Shown here one piece after another: positions 1 to 7,054 of a stretch of 10,361 bases of DNA. A program made the position numbers and the translations under genes. Positions within the stretch are counted from its first letter, which is position 1. Each line of letters begins with the position of its first letter. Source of the DNA: Flavobacteriales bacterium UBA4011 (GTDB taxonomy: Bacteria; Bacteroidota; Bacteroidia; Flavobacteriales_D; Crocinitomicaceae); the NCBI GenBank assembly GCA_002384725.1, contig DGBF01000021.1:14069-24429 (forward strand). The letters are read 5' to 3'. The notes beneath the pieces are model-generated. The model was given only the letters and a program-made list of their open reading frames with translations. It made no database searches and was not told the origin of the DNA.

Positions 1-60
1 AGAGTTGTGAGTATAGAAAGAAGAGAGATGATAGATAATATCTCTGTTCTCTGTTCTAAA

Positions 61-1137
61 TTACCGCACTGCATTTCGATAAAGAATAAAGGCGATTCCG
101 GCGAACATGACATTGGGCACCCAAACAGCAATTACAGAGGGCAAACCTACATTCACAGCAGCGACTGCCATCACTTTCATTGCGAAAATATAGACGAAGG
201 TAATTCCCAACCCGATGGCGATGTTGACACCAATTCCACCCCGTTTTTTACGACTGGCCACTGCCACACCGATTATAGTTAAAACATAAGTCGCAAAAGG
301 CAAGGCTGTTCGCTGATAAAGCTCTATCTCGAAAGTTGGAATGTTCTTGGATCCTTTGCTTCGCTCGCGTTTAATATATTTCTTTAATTCACCATAGGTC
401 AATGATTCTACCACATTATCTCGGGCTGCCATGTCTTCGAGGGTAAAATCGTACTGCACTTCTTTTCGTCGACCTTCAATTATTTCATCGCCGTCTTTGG
501 TGAAGTGTTTTTCGTAATAATCGTTGAGAATCCACTTGTTGGTTCCAGGAACATTTTGTGCCGTACGCGCTTTTAAAAAGTACACAATCCGTTTGTTGTT
601 GTTCCATTTTTCAACCACAAAATCATTAATTAAATTATCTGAACCGTTGTAAGAGGAATAATACACTACCCGATTTCCTGGATATTCCGCATGATAATCT
701 TCAACATGGTGGGCATTTCTGTAATATCGTTCTTCAAAATCGAGACGAACCTTATTTGATCGTGGCAATATAAAGTGATTCATAATCAGGGAAATCAACA
801 TAATCAGAGTCGCTGCTATCATATAAGGACGCAAGAACCGATTGAAAGGACGACCACTATTTAATATCGGAATTATCTCTGTTTCCTGCGCCATTTTTGC
901 CGTAAACCAAATCACGGCGATAAAGACAATCATGGACGAATACGTGTTTCCGTAATAGACCAAGAAATTCAAATAATACTCGGTAAAAATGGCACCAATC
1001 GTTGCTTGATTCTGGATAAACTCACTCATCCGCTCGGCAATATCAAACACCATCGCCAGCAACATAATGATCGCCAGCATAAAGAAATAGGTGGAAAGAA
1101 ACTTCCGGATGATATATTTGTCGAGTATGCTGAGCAT
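61..1137 (-). CDS. LptF/LptG family permease (YjgP/YjgQ)
   Basis: This 358-residue inner-membrane protein belongs to the YjgP/YjgQ family, whose E. coli members LptF and LptG pair with the ATPase LptB to extract lipopolysaccharide and pass it to LptC. The layout fits: N-terminal transmembrane segments (about residues 12-32, 50-80 and 101-124), a roughly 140-residue hydrophilic periplasmic region, and a C-terminal block of three membrane helices (about 275-355) ending in ILYRNAVR. I start it at the ATG at 1137 (MLSILDKYIIRKF), because family members begin with this segment and the longer reading from 1179 only adds residues that overlap tgt. That ATG shares one base with the tgt stop (TAATG), so translation is probably coupled. 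Sequence alone does not tell LptF from LptG; Bacteroidota usually carry more than one such gene. A weak hairpin (24-29 with 40-45) lies downstream and could help end transcription. Confidence 0.88.
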   Translation of the reverse strand: MLSILDKYIIRKFLSTYFFMLAIIMLLAMVFDIAERMSEFIQNQATIGAIFTEYYLNFLVYYGNTYSSMIVFIAVIWFTAKMAQETEIIPILNSGRPFNRFLRPYMIAATLIMLISLIMNHFILPRSNKVRLDFEERYYRNAHHVEDYHAEYPGNRVVYYSSYNGSDNLINDFVVEKWNNNKRIVYFLKARTAQNVPGTNKWILNDYYEKHFTKDGDEIIEGRRKEVQYDFTLEDMAARDNVVESLTYGELKKYIKRERSKGSKNIPTFEIELYQRTALPFATYVLTIIGVAVASRKKRGGIGVNIAIGLGITFVYIFAMKVMAVAAVNVGLPSVIAVWVPNVMFAGIAFILYRNAVR

Positions 1138-2267
1138 TATAATCTTCGTCTCAATTTTGGTAACATTTGGTCTTTCCAACTCGCGAATTCATCAGTTTTG
1201 ATTTTCTCACGTGCCGTATTTACTAACCACAAATAGAATGCTAAATTGTGTATTGTTGCGATTTGTTGCCCCAAACTTTCTTTCGAAACAATCAAGTGAC
1301 GCAAATAGGCTTTCGAATGAGATTGGTCTGTTCCCGCCATTCCATTCGGATCGATCGGACTAAAATCCAATTCCCATTTCTTGTTTTTTATATTGATGAT
1401 TCCTTCGGAAGTAAACAACATCCCATGTCTCGCATTTCGGCTCGGCATAACGCAATCGAACATATCTACCCCGAGGGCGATGCATTCTAGTATGTTTGCT
1501 GGTGTTCCAACTCCCATCAAATAACGCGGCTTGTCTTTTGGCAAAATGCTGCACACCAAATCCGTCATTGCGTAAATTTCTTCTTCTGGTTCACCTACCG
1601 AAAGTCCCCCAATTGCGTTTCCAAAAGCGTTATGTTTCGCAATTTCTTCAGCCGATTCAACACGTAAATCATTGTAAACACTTCCTTGAACGATGGGCAA
1701 TAATACTTGGTTGTGACCGTAAAGCGGTTGAGATTGCTCCATGTAATCTACACAGCGCTTCAACCAACGGTGAGTCATGTGCATTGAGTTTTTTGCGTAA
1801 TCGTATTCGCAAGGATACGGCGTACACTCGTCAAATGCCATTATGATATCAGCACCAATCTGACGCTGAATTTCTATCGATTTCTCAGGCGTAAACAAAT
1901 GAAAACTTCCATTGATATGCGATTGAAAACGAACGCCATCTTCTGTAATTTTATTCGAACCAGACAAAGAATATACTTGATATCCCCCACTATCGGTCAA
2001 AATCGGTTTGTCCCAGTTGATAAATTGATGCAATCCGCCCGCTGCTTCCATGATTTCCATTCCTGGACGCATATACAAATGGTACGTATTTCCAAGTATA
2101 ATTTGGGCGTTTACCTCATCTTTCAACTCTTGTTGATGCACTCCCTTTACCGTTCCAGCTGTACCGACGGGCATAAAAATAGGTGTTTCGATCTTGCCAT
2201 GATCCGTATGTAAAATACCAGCGCGTGCTTTGCTTTTGGAATCCGTATGTTCTAACTCGAAGTGCAT
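1137..2267 (-). CDS. tgt: Queuine/preQ1 tRNA-guanine transglycosylase
   Basis: This 376-residue protein exchanges guanine 34 in the anticodon of Asp, Asn, His and Tyr tRNAs for the queuosine precursor preQ1 (bacterial Tgt). The family landmarks are present: PIFMPVGT (29-36), ILGNTYHLY (57-65), TDSGGYQV (91-98) with the general acid/base Asp92, the substrate-pocket segment MAFDEC (143-148), PIVQG (191-195), GGLSVGE (220-226), and MFDCVMPSRNARHG (269-282) with the nucleophile Asp271. The start at 2267 (MHFELEHTDSKSKARAG) is the normal one; the extension to 2366 runs through the promoter gap and over the divergent gene. One oddity stands out. The zinc site near residues 303-316 lacks the usual CxCxxC cysteines (the local sequence is DFSPIDPNGMAGTDQ), although the fourth ligand His340 in TIHNLAFYL is kept. 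From memory this loss is common in Flavobacteriia, so I do not read it as inactivation. It is followed with a one-base overlap by the LptF/G-like permease. Confidence 0.97.
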   Translation of the reverse strand: MHFELEHTDSKSKARAGILHTDHGKIETPIFMPVGTAGTVKGVHQQELKDEVNAQIILGNTYHLYMRPGMEIMEAAGGLHQFINWDKPILTDSGGYQVYSLSGSNKITEDGVRFQSHINGSFHLFTPEKSIEIQRQIGADIIMAFDECTPYPCEYDYAKNSMHMTHRWLKRCVDYMEQSQPLYGHNQVLLPIVQGSVYNDLRVESAEEIAKHNAFGNAIGGLSVGEPEEEIYAMTDLVCSILPKDKPRYLMGVGTPANILECIALGVDMFDCVMPSRNARHGMLFTSEGIINIKNKKWELDFSPIDPNGMAGTDQSHSKAYLRHLIVSKESLGQQIATIHNLAFYLWLVNTAREKIKTDEFASWKDQMLPKLRRRL

Positions 2268-2290
2268 AAAATGTTGAAAAATAAACGCTG

Positions 2291-2308
2291 CAAAGATATT
2301 TATATTTG
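2291..2308. promoter_or_regulatory. Back-to-back divergent promoter boxes (tgt / glycosyltransferase)
   Basis: In the 78-bp gap between the divergent tgt and glycosyltransferase starts, the 18 bases CAAAGATATTTATATTTG hold two perfect matches to the Bacteroidota -7 element TAnnTTTG, facing away from each other. TATATTTG at 2301-2308 reads toward the glycosyltransferase and TATCTTTG (minus strand, 2298-2291) reads toward tgt. A TTG at 2274-2276 lies 24 bases upstream of the plus box, slightly beyond the usual spacing. On the minus side the nearest TTG (2315-2313) is only 14 bases away. The boxes are seen; promoter activity is inferred. Confidence 0.55.
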
Positions 2309-2345
2309 CGGACAACCCCCATCTTTGCCGAAAGGATTGCAATCG

Positions 2346-3470
2346 ATGTATTTTTCCCAAGAACAACTTTTTTGGTTCACGATAATTTTATTGACTTTGT
2401 TCGGTGTTTCCCTGCTGATTCAACTGTATTTTACGATTTGGATCCATGGGTCTTTATTGAAAAAAAACAAAAGTGAGGATTTGGTATCCTTGCCCCATGT
2501 TTCCATTATTATCGCGGCGAGAAACGAAGCATCGAATTTGACCAAAAACTTGGAAACGATTCTGACACAAGATTATCCCAATTTTGAAGTAGTCGTCATT
2601 AATCATCAGTCCATCGACGATTCGAAATACCTATTGCACGCGTACAAACAACGTTTTCCAAATTTAAAAGTGATCGAATTGGAAAGAAACCACCACCAAA
2701 AGGTTGGAAAAAAATTGCCTTTGTCAGTTGGAATCAAAGGAGCGAAGTACGAACATTTGATGTTCACCGATGCCGATTGCTTGCCTACTTCCAATCAATG
2801 GTTGAAAAACATGGCGGGCGCCTTCACCCAAAAAAGTGAAATCGTAATTGGTTACGGTCCTTATATAAAGACCAAAGGAATTTTGAATTCCATCATTCGT
2901 TTTGACACGACTTGGATAGCCATGAATTATTTAGGCTCGGCACTTCGCGGCAATCCATACATGGGTGTTGGACGAAATATGGGCTATACCAAAACAGTGT
3001 ATAATCGCGTAGGTGGTTTCAAATCGCACTACGCCGTTCTTTCAGGCGACGATGATTTATTCATCCAAAGTGCGGCCAAAAAGAAGAACTATTCCGTCTC
3101 CATTGACCCAGAAACTTTTTGTTATTCAGAGGCAAAAGAGACATGGGAAGATTGGATTACTCAAAAACAAAGACATTACTCCGCGAGCAAGCATTACAAG
3201 GTTTTCAAAAAATGGATGTTAGGAATCTATCCTATGAGCCTGTTATTACTGCTCGTTTCTTTCGTTACTTTGATTTTCAACGGGCAATATCGTTGGTGGT
3301 GTGTTGGTGCATTCGCCTTCGTTTTTGTTCTGAAATGGATAGTTCAAAGTATGATATTCAAAAAGTTACACGAGAAAAAGTTCGTTCCTTTTCTTCCCTT
3401 TATGGAAATTGGATATTTTATGCTTTTGCCCTATCTATTTTACCGTACGGAAAGAAATAGAAAAGGATGA
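2346..3470 (+). CDS. Membrane-anchored family 2 glycosyltransferase
   Basis: This 374-residue protein should transfer a sugar from a nucleotide-sugar donor to a lipid or polysaccharide acceptor at the inner membrane. A transmembrane helix (about 8-33) precedes a GT-A type domain. HVSIIIAARNEASNL (51-65) is the typical first strand and turn, and EVVVINHQSIDDS (81-93) matches the usual VVNDGSTD segment. TDADC (141-145) holds the DxD metal-binding motif, GDDDLF (234-239) the acidic acceptor-side motif, and QKQRH (273-277) is a QxxRW-like motif with His in place of Trp. Three more hydrophobic segments (about 295-312, 318-336, 350-367) close the protein. I start it at the ATG at 2346 (MYFSQEQLF); the earlier ATG at 2262 would run through the promoter gap and into tgt. 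Its stop overlaps the sigma-factor start in ATGA, so the two are probably coupled. The substrate cannot be read from sequence, and no polysaccharide cluster surrounds it. Confidence 0.9.
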   Translation: MYFSQEQLFWFTIILLTLFGVSLLIQLYFTIWIHGSLLKKNKSEDLVSLPHVSIIIAARNEASNLTKNLETILTQDYPNFEVVVINHQSIDDSKYLLHAYKQRFPNLKVIELERNHHQKVGKKLPLSVGIKGAKYEHLMFTDADCLPTSNQWLKNMAGAFTQKSEIVIGYGPYIKTKGILNSIIRFDTTWIAMNYLGSALRGNPYMGVGRNMGYTKTVYNRVGGFKSHYAVLSGDDDLFIQSAAKKKNYSVSIDPETFCYSEAKETWEDWITQKQRHYSASKHYKVFKKWMLGIYPMSLLLLLVSFVTLIFNGQYRWWCVGAFAFVFVLKWIVQSMIFKKLHEKKFVPFLPFMEIGYFMLLPYLFYRTERNRKG

Positions 3471-4075
3471 TGGAAGTAAAGGGAAATTTTTCAAAGAAAG
3501 CGACAGAGGATTTGGTTTTGGTAGCCAAAGCACAAAAAGGGGACCAACATGCGTATTCAATGCTTTTGGAGCGTTACCGCGAATCGGTATATTATACCAT
3601 GTTGAAAATGGTGAAGAATCCTGACGACGCCGACGACTTAACCATCGAAGCCTTTGGAAAAGCGTTTAATCGCATCGGGCAATACTCTCCCAACTTCGCA
3701 TTTTCGACTTGGTTGTTCAAAATAGCTTCCAACAACTGTATCGATTTCATCCGCAAGAAAAGAATCAAAGTTACCTCAATGGACTCCGGAATTTCTACTT
3801 CCGACGGTTCAATAATGTACATCGACGCTGAATCCAATACGCTTGACCCATCGGAACACATGATGAAAAAGCAAAAGGTGAATGCGATGCGTGAGGTAGT
3901 CAGTAAATTGAAGCCGCGTTACCGTCAATTGATCGAATTACGTTATTTTCAAGAGTTGAGCTACGAAGAAATTGCCAACGAATTGGACCTACCATTGGGA
4001 ACTGTGAAAGCACAATTGTTCCGCGCACGCGATTTTCTGTCGAACATGATGGAAGACAAGAAACATACCTTATAA
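3467..4075 (+). CDS. ECF-type RNA polymerase sigma-70 factor
   Basis: This 202-residue protein has the two-domain layout of an extracytoplasmic-function sigma factor. Region 2 covers about residues 16-100: LVLVAKAQKGDQHAYSMLL opens it, DDADDLTIEAFGKAF (53-67) is the core-binding helix, and FSTWLFKIASNNCIDFIRKKR (79-99) is the part that melts and contacts the -10 element. A polar linker of about 45 residues follows. Region 4 (about 142-195) contains LKPRYRQLIELRYFQELSY, then a helix-turn-helix, EEIANELDLPLGTVKAQLFRAR, which would read the -35 element. The start codon at 3467 overlaps the glycosyltransferase stop; a second ATG directly after it (3470) is equally possible. rsmG begins 3 bp downstream. 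No anti-sigma gene, such as a FecR-type or zinc-binding anti-sigma protein, lies next to it, so how it is controlled is not visible here. The target promoters are unknown. Confidence 0.93.
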   Translation: MMEVKGNFSKKATEDLVLVAKAQKGDQHAYSMLLERYRESVYYTMLKMVKNPDDADDLTIEAFGKAFNRIGQYSPNFAFSTWLFKIASNNCIDFIRKKRIKVTSMDSGISTSDGSIMYIDAESNTLDPSEHMMKKQKVNAMREVVSKLKPRYRQLIELRYFQELSYEEIANELDLPLGTVKAQLFRARDFLSNMMEDKKHTL

Positions 4076-4078
4076 ATC

Positions 4079-4711
4079 ATGAAGGAGAACGTTTCTCTTA
4101 TCTACGCCCATTTTCCGGATCTCACCGATACCCAAAAACAGCAATTCGCCGATTTGTTCGATTTGTACCAATTGTGGAACAGTCAAATCAACGTGATTTC
4201 TAGAAAAGATACCGAGTATTTTTACGAGCGACATGTCTTGCATTCTCTAGGAATAGCGAAAGTTCAACCCTTCAAACCGGGTGCTATGGTTTTGGACGTC
4301 GGAACCGGCGGTGGATTTCCGGGCATTCCTTTGGCAATACTTTTTCCTGAAACGAAATTCACATTAGTCGACTCCATCGGTAAGAAAATAAAAGTGGTGA
4401 ACGAGGTGGCCGAAGCTTTAGGTTTAGAAAATGTCAAAACGATAAACGACAGAGCCGAGAACATCTTGATCAGTTACGATTTCATTGTTTCCAGAGCGGT
4501 AACCAAGATGCCTGACTTTTTGAAATGGGTGAAAAATAAGAACAAAAAGAAGAATCAACACGAACTGAAAAACGGGATTCTCTATCTAAAAGGCGGCGAT
4601 TTGAAAGAAGAAATGTCGCCCGTGAAACAAAGAAAGACCTACTACAATTTACACGATCACTTTCCGACGGATTTTTTTGAGACGAAGATGGTGGTGCATG
4701 TGGAGGCTTAA
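4079..4711 (+). CDS. rsmG: 16S rRNA (guanine527-N7)-methyltransferase
   Basis: This 210-residue protein matches RsmG (formerly GidB), which uses S-adenosylmethionine to methylate N7 of G527 in the 530 loop of 16S rRNA. In other bacteria its loss gives low-level streptomycin resistance. Visible family features are LWNSQINVISRKD (32-44), YERHVLHSLGIA (49-60), the SAM-binding loop VLDVGTGGGFPGIPLAI (71-87), LVDSIGKKI (96-104) at the second strand, DRAEN (124-128), the SRAV motif (138-141) and YLKGGDL (169-175). The length is normal for the family. It starts 3 bp after the sigma-factor stop and is probably transcribed with it and the glycosyltransferase. It is the last intact gene of that operon; what follows is a decayed fragment rather than a clear terminator. 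Confidence 0.96.
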   Translation: MKENVSLIYAHFPDLTDTQKQQFADLFDLYQLWNSQINVISRKDTEYFYERHVLHSLGIAKVQPFKPGAMVLDVGTGGGFPGIPLAILFPETKFTLVDSIGKKIKVVNEVAEALGLENVKTINDRAENILISYDFIVSRAVTKMPDFLKWVKNKNKKKNQHELKNGILYLKGGDLKEEMSPVKQRKTYYNLHDHFPTDFFETKMVVHVEA

Positions 4712-4739
4712 TCGGAAATTATTCAGAATTCAACATTAA

Positions 4740-4988
4740 GAAATTTTTGGAGGTGGCTTGAAAGTCTATCCAAATCCAACACAGGGGAATCTGAAAATCG
4801 ATTTGGGCACTAACTATTCACACATCAACGCGAAAGGGTTTGATGCGAAAGGGAAATTAGTGAGCTAAAAAGCCTTCAACGATGTTTAAATTTTCGACTT
4901 AGAAATCGAGGGTGTGAATGGAGTTTATTTTGTTCGATTGGAAATAGAAAATGGACTAAAAGCAGGAATTGAAATTTTGAAGAATTAA
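4740..4988 (+). pseudogene. Decayed T9SS C-terminal sorting domain fragment
   Basis: The 341-bp gap between rsmG and the dus gene is not empty. One plus-strand frame (codons from 4749) reads as a C-terminal domain of the type that directs proteins through the type IX secretion system. It opens with LKVYPNPTQGNLKIDLG (4758-4808), continues with FDAKGKLVS (4839-4865), and ends with FDLEIEGVNGVYFVRLE (4893-4943) and KAGIEILKN before a TAA at 4986-4988. Two in-frame TAA codons break it (4866-4868 and 4887-4889), and both could arise by single substitutions from GAA and AAA. A further stop at 4737-4739 closes the frame upstream and no start codon or upstream domain remains, so this is the tail of a lost or rearranged secreted protein. 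YPNP near the start and a short hydrophobic and basic end are hallmarks of type A domains. The domain call rests on recalled family patterns. Confidence 0.8.
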
Positions 4989-5052
4989 AAGCCTTATTTA
5001 GGTTTGTTTTCGATTGATGTTTTGATACAATAATTGTGTCATGTTCAATTAA

Positions 5053-6000
5053 TCAAACAAAATCCTTAAAGATTTCCTCCACCGCTTCATGATACGCTTC
5101 AATCGATTTTGCCTTTTTGATTTTCTTAAACACCTTATGCGAATCAGAAAAACTTACTGAAAAGTACTCCCAAAACGAGGTCATTTTAGTTAATACGTGA
5201 CTTTTTCCAGAAAGTGCTCCTGCATATCCGTCAAATAATTCGTATTGAAACTTTCGGAAAAGTTTCCAGCGATTATCAGGAAATACTTCCGTATCTGCTT
5301 TGATCATCTGCGCTAGAAATGGATCCGCAATCAATCCGCGGCCTATCATCCAATTTTCGATGGAAGGAAAAAGGTCCTGCATTCGTCTGAAATCTGCAAC
5401 CGAACAAATATCGCCATTGTAATAAATCGTGTGCTTCGTTTTGTCTAAACAGTTTTGAAACGATTCGAGGTCCACTCCGCCTTTGTACAATTGTTGCCCA
5501 ATACGGGCGTGAATGCCAATATTTTTAATCGGATACTTGTCTAAGATAGGAAAAGTATCCAAAATCTCTGTCGGGTTTTCGTACCCCATTCGCATCTTCA
5601 TGGAAACGACGATATCCGATTCTTCGTGCGCTTTTTTGAGCACTTCGTCTATGCGTTGCGGATCGTTTATCAATCCCGAACCCATACAACGCTTAGTCAC
5701 CATAGGGTATGGACATCCCAAATTCCAATTGAGTTCATTGTACCCTAAACTTTGAACGTATTTTACAACGAAAAGAAACTCATCTGGATCATTCGTCATG
5801 ACTTGCGGAACGAGTTCTTGGACGATATTGTTTTCGGGAAACAGGTCGCGTTCATAATTCGCTTTAATCTCCATTTTAACATTCAATCGGATATAAGGAG
5901 CGTAATACGTATCTATTCCACCAAAATGATTATCCAAGGCATTTCGAAATCGGAATTCCGTAAAACTTTGTAAGGGACTAGAGATTAATTTGAACGACAT
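5053..6000 (-). CDS. tRNA-dihydrouridine synthase (DusC-like)
   Basis: This 315-residue flavoprotein reduces specific uridines in tRNA to dihydrouridine using FMN and NADPH. The TIM-barrel signatures are clear. NWNLGCPYPMVTKRCMGSGL (91-110) holds the catalytic Cys96, which protonates the uridine. MKMRMGYE (134-141) carries the conserved Lys135 and Arg137. IGIHARIGQQLYKGGVD (161-177) supplies His164 of the FMN/tRNA site. YYNGDI (193-198) and MIGRGLIADPFL (218-229) form the phosphate-binding end. A C-terminal helical region (about 240-315) containing SFWEYFS fits the tRNA-binding domain and looks closest to DusC, which modifies U16 in E. coli; the exact site here is a guess. The ATG at 6000 begins MSFKLISSPLQSFTEFRFRN, the expected N-terminus. 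It is a single gene, divergent from the 285-residue exported protein, with a promoter-like box immediately upstream. Confidence 0.93.
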   Translation of the reverse strand: MSFKLISSPLQSFTEFRFRNALDNHFGGIDTYYAPYIRLNVKMEIKANYERDLFPENNIVQELVPQVMTNDPDEFLFVVKYVQSLGYNELNWNLGCPYPMVTKRCMGSGLINDPQRIDEVLKKAHEESDIVVSMKMRMGYENPTEILDTFPILDKYPIKNIGIHARIGQQLYKGGVDLESFQNCLDKTKHTIYYNGDICSVADFRRMQDLFPSIENWMIGRGLIADPFLAQMIKADTEVFPDNRWKLFRKFQYELFDGYAGALSGKSHVLTKMTSFWEYFSVSFSDSHKVFKKIKKAKSIEAYHEAVEEIFKDFV

Positions 6001-6008
6001 TTCGGCGA

Positions 6009-6016
6009 CAAAGGTA
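6009..6016 (-). promoter_or_regulatory. Putative -7 promoter box for the dus gene
   Basis: On the minus strand these bases read TACCTTTG, an exact match to TAnnTTTG, and end only 8 bases before the dus start codon. There is no TTG at the expected distance; a TGG at 6040-6038 lies 21 bases upstream. If active it would give a transcript with almost no leader. Confidence 0.4.
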
Positions 6017-6018
6017 AG

Positions 6019-6052
6019 TTGAATTATGGTTTTATCTCCAGTATAATGTTTG
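6019..6052 (+). promoter_or_regulatory. Putative promoter for the 285-residue exported protein
   Basis: A TTG at 6019-6021 is followed, 23 bases later, by AATGTTTG (6045-6052), which matches TAnnTTTG at all but one position. The overlapping TATAAT at 6042-6047 would also serve a housekeeping-type sigma factor. Either would leave a leader of about 50 bases before the ATG at 6111. Function is inferred from position and pattern only. Confidence 0.35.
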
Positions 6053-6110
6053 CTCTTTCAGACAATTATTCGCAAATTCGCAAAGTAATTTCTATACCAA
6101 CTTCAATCCT

Positions 6111-6968
6111 ATGAAAAAATTTCTCTTCGCACTCCTATGTTTAATTTGTGTTTCTGATCTAAGTGCTCAAGACGATACTACGAAATTGGTGTACGATGTA
6201 ATTTACATGAAAGACGGACGTGTTTTCAAAGGTGAAATCCTTTCGTTCAACGAGAACAATGGAACTATCATATTCAAGAACAACGATGGAAGTAAATACA
6301 CCTTTAAAGCCGAGGAATACGACCGATACAAAGAAAACGTCGCCTACGATGCAAAGAAAGATTTTGAATTGCGCCCACGAAAAGAATCAGGACTTGAATT
6401 TCAAGTTGGATTTAGTGCTGCACATGTGGGCATGAATCCAAATTTGGTGGTAGACGATTATTATTTAAGCGGTGGTTACCTGATTAGCAGTCTTGTAGCT
6501 GGCGTAAAGATTGGAGTGGGAACTTATTTGAATCGTCAAAATTTTATTGGAGGCTCAGTAGAATTAGGATTTACGTCTTCCCCAAAAAACTATTTGAGCG
6601 CCGGTTTTCGCTATTTGTATCAATACGATGGCTACAAAAAGAACGTCGCATTTTACCTTCCAATAGAAGCACATTTTACCAGCATGAAGGGTAAAAGTCA
6701 ATATCAAGTGGCCGATACGAGTTATTTCTCTGATGGATCTATTGCATTTGATTTTGCTTACCGCGATGTAGACGTTAAATTTTCAATGGCGAGTGTAAGT
6801 TTAGGACAAGGCTTTTCTTTTATTCTGAACAACAAAAAAGCCGTTGGTGTTGAGATATCTTTCATCAAATATTTTGTGTTGATTAGCGATGTATTGGCTG
6901 TTCCAAAACAACCAAAGACGGATTTCACATTGAACGGATTCAAATTAGCTCTGCTTTACAGCATCTAA
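6111..6968 (+). CDS. Exported protein of unknown function, likely outer-membrane beta-barrel
   Basis: I do not recognise a named family for this 285-residue protein. It begins with a clear signal peptide, MKKFLFALLCLICVSDLSAQ, probably cleaved next to the SAQ, giving a mature start near DDTTK. Residues 28-80 (VYDVIYMKDGRVFKGEILSF, then a stretch on GTIIFKNNDGSKYTF) look like a small beta domain of the MKDG-x-V-x-G-x-I type common in exported Bacteroidota proteins. From about residue 94 onward, alternating hydrophobic and polar strands rich in Gly and aromatic residues (for example GLEFQVGFSAAHVGMN, LSAGFRYLYQYDGY, NGFKLALLYSI) suggest an outer-membrane barrel whose last strand is the C-terminus. 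The gene stands alone, divergent from dus and convergent with the GtrA gene, so its neighbours give no hint of function. Export is fairly sure; the barrel is an inference. Confidence 0.8.
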   Translation: MKKFLFALLCLICVSDLSAQDDTTKLVYDVIYMKDGRVFKGEILSFNENNGTIIFKNNDGSKYTFKAEEYDRYKENVAYDAKKDFELRPRKESGLEFQVGFSAAHVGMNPNLVVDDYYLSGGYLISSLVAGVKIGVGTYLNRQNFIGGSVELGFTSSPKNYLSAGFRYLYQYDGYKKNVAFYLPIEAHFTSMKGKSQYQVADTSYFSDGSIAFDFAYRDVDVKFSMASVSLGQGFSFILNNKKAVGVEISFIKYFVLISDVLAVPKQPKTDFTLNGFKLALLYSI

Positions 6969-7000
6969 AAATAGTGCTCACTACCATTATTTATTTTTGC

Positions 7001-7014
7001 CCTTTTTAAAAAGG
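7001..7014. repeat. Perfect 14-bp palindrome between convergent genes
   Basis: CCTTTTTAAAAAGG is a perfect palindrome in the 86-bp gap between the converging 285-residue protein and GtrA genes. It could fold as a short AT-rich hairpin in either transcript and help end both. No T-run follows it on either strand, so it is a poor match to an intrinsic terminator and the role is uncertain. Confidence 0.3.
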
Positions 7015-7054
7015 TAAGAATATTGCAGGAAATGGTTTTGAAGAATTTAACAAC

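Noticed and set aside
24..56. Hairpin and tandem CTCTGTT repeat downstream of the permease gene
   Set aside because: The stem is 6 bp with a 10-base loop and the tandem is only two 7-base units; not enough for a terminator or repeat call.
2262..2345. Earlier ATG for the glycosyltransferase
   Set aside because: It would overlap the tgt start and translate the promoter core; the ATG at 2346 directly precedes the expected membrane anchor.
2268..2366. N-terminal extension of Tgt to an earlier ATG
   Set aside because: The extra 33 residues cross the promoter gap and the start of the divergent gene, while MHFELEHTDSKSKARAG is the normal family N-terminus.
3119..3460. 113-codon open frame overlapping the end of the glycosyltransferase
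   Set aside because: It is a frame-shifted shadow of the glycosyltransferase C-terminus; the real frame has conserved motifs and membrane helices.
4987..5010. Possible terminator hairpin AAGCC / GGTTT followed by a T-rich run
   Set aside because: Only 5 pairs including one G-T wobble, and the T-run is interrupted; too weak to report as a terminator.
5024..5040. Inverted repeat GATACA / TGTGTC just beyond the dus gene end
   Set aside because: Short, contains a G-T pair and has no T-run on the minus strand, so it is probably chance.
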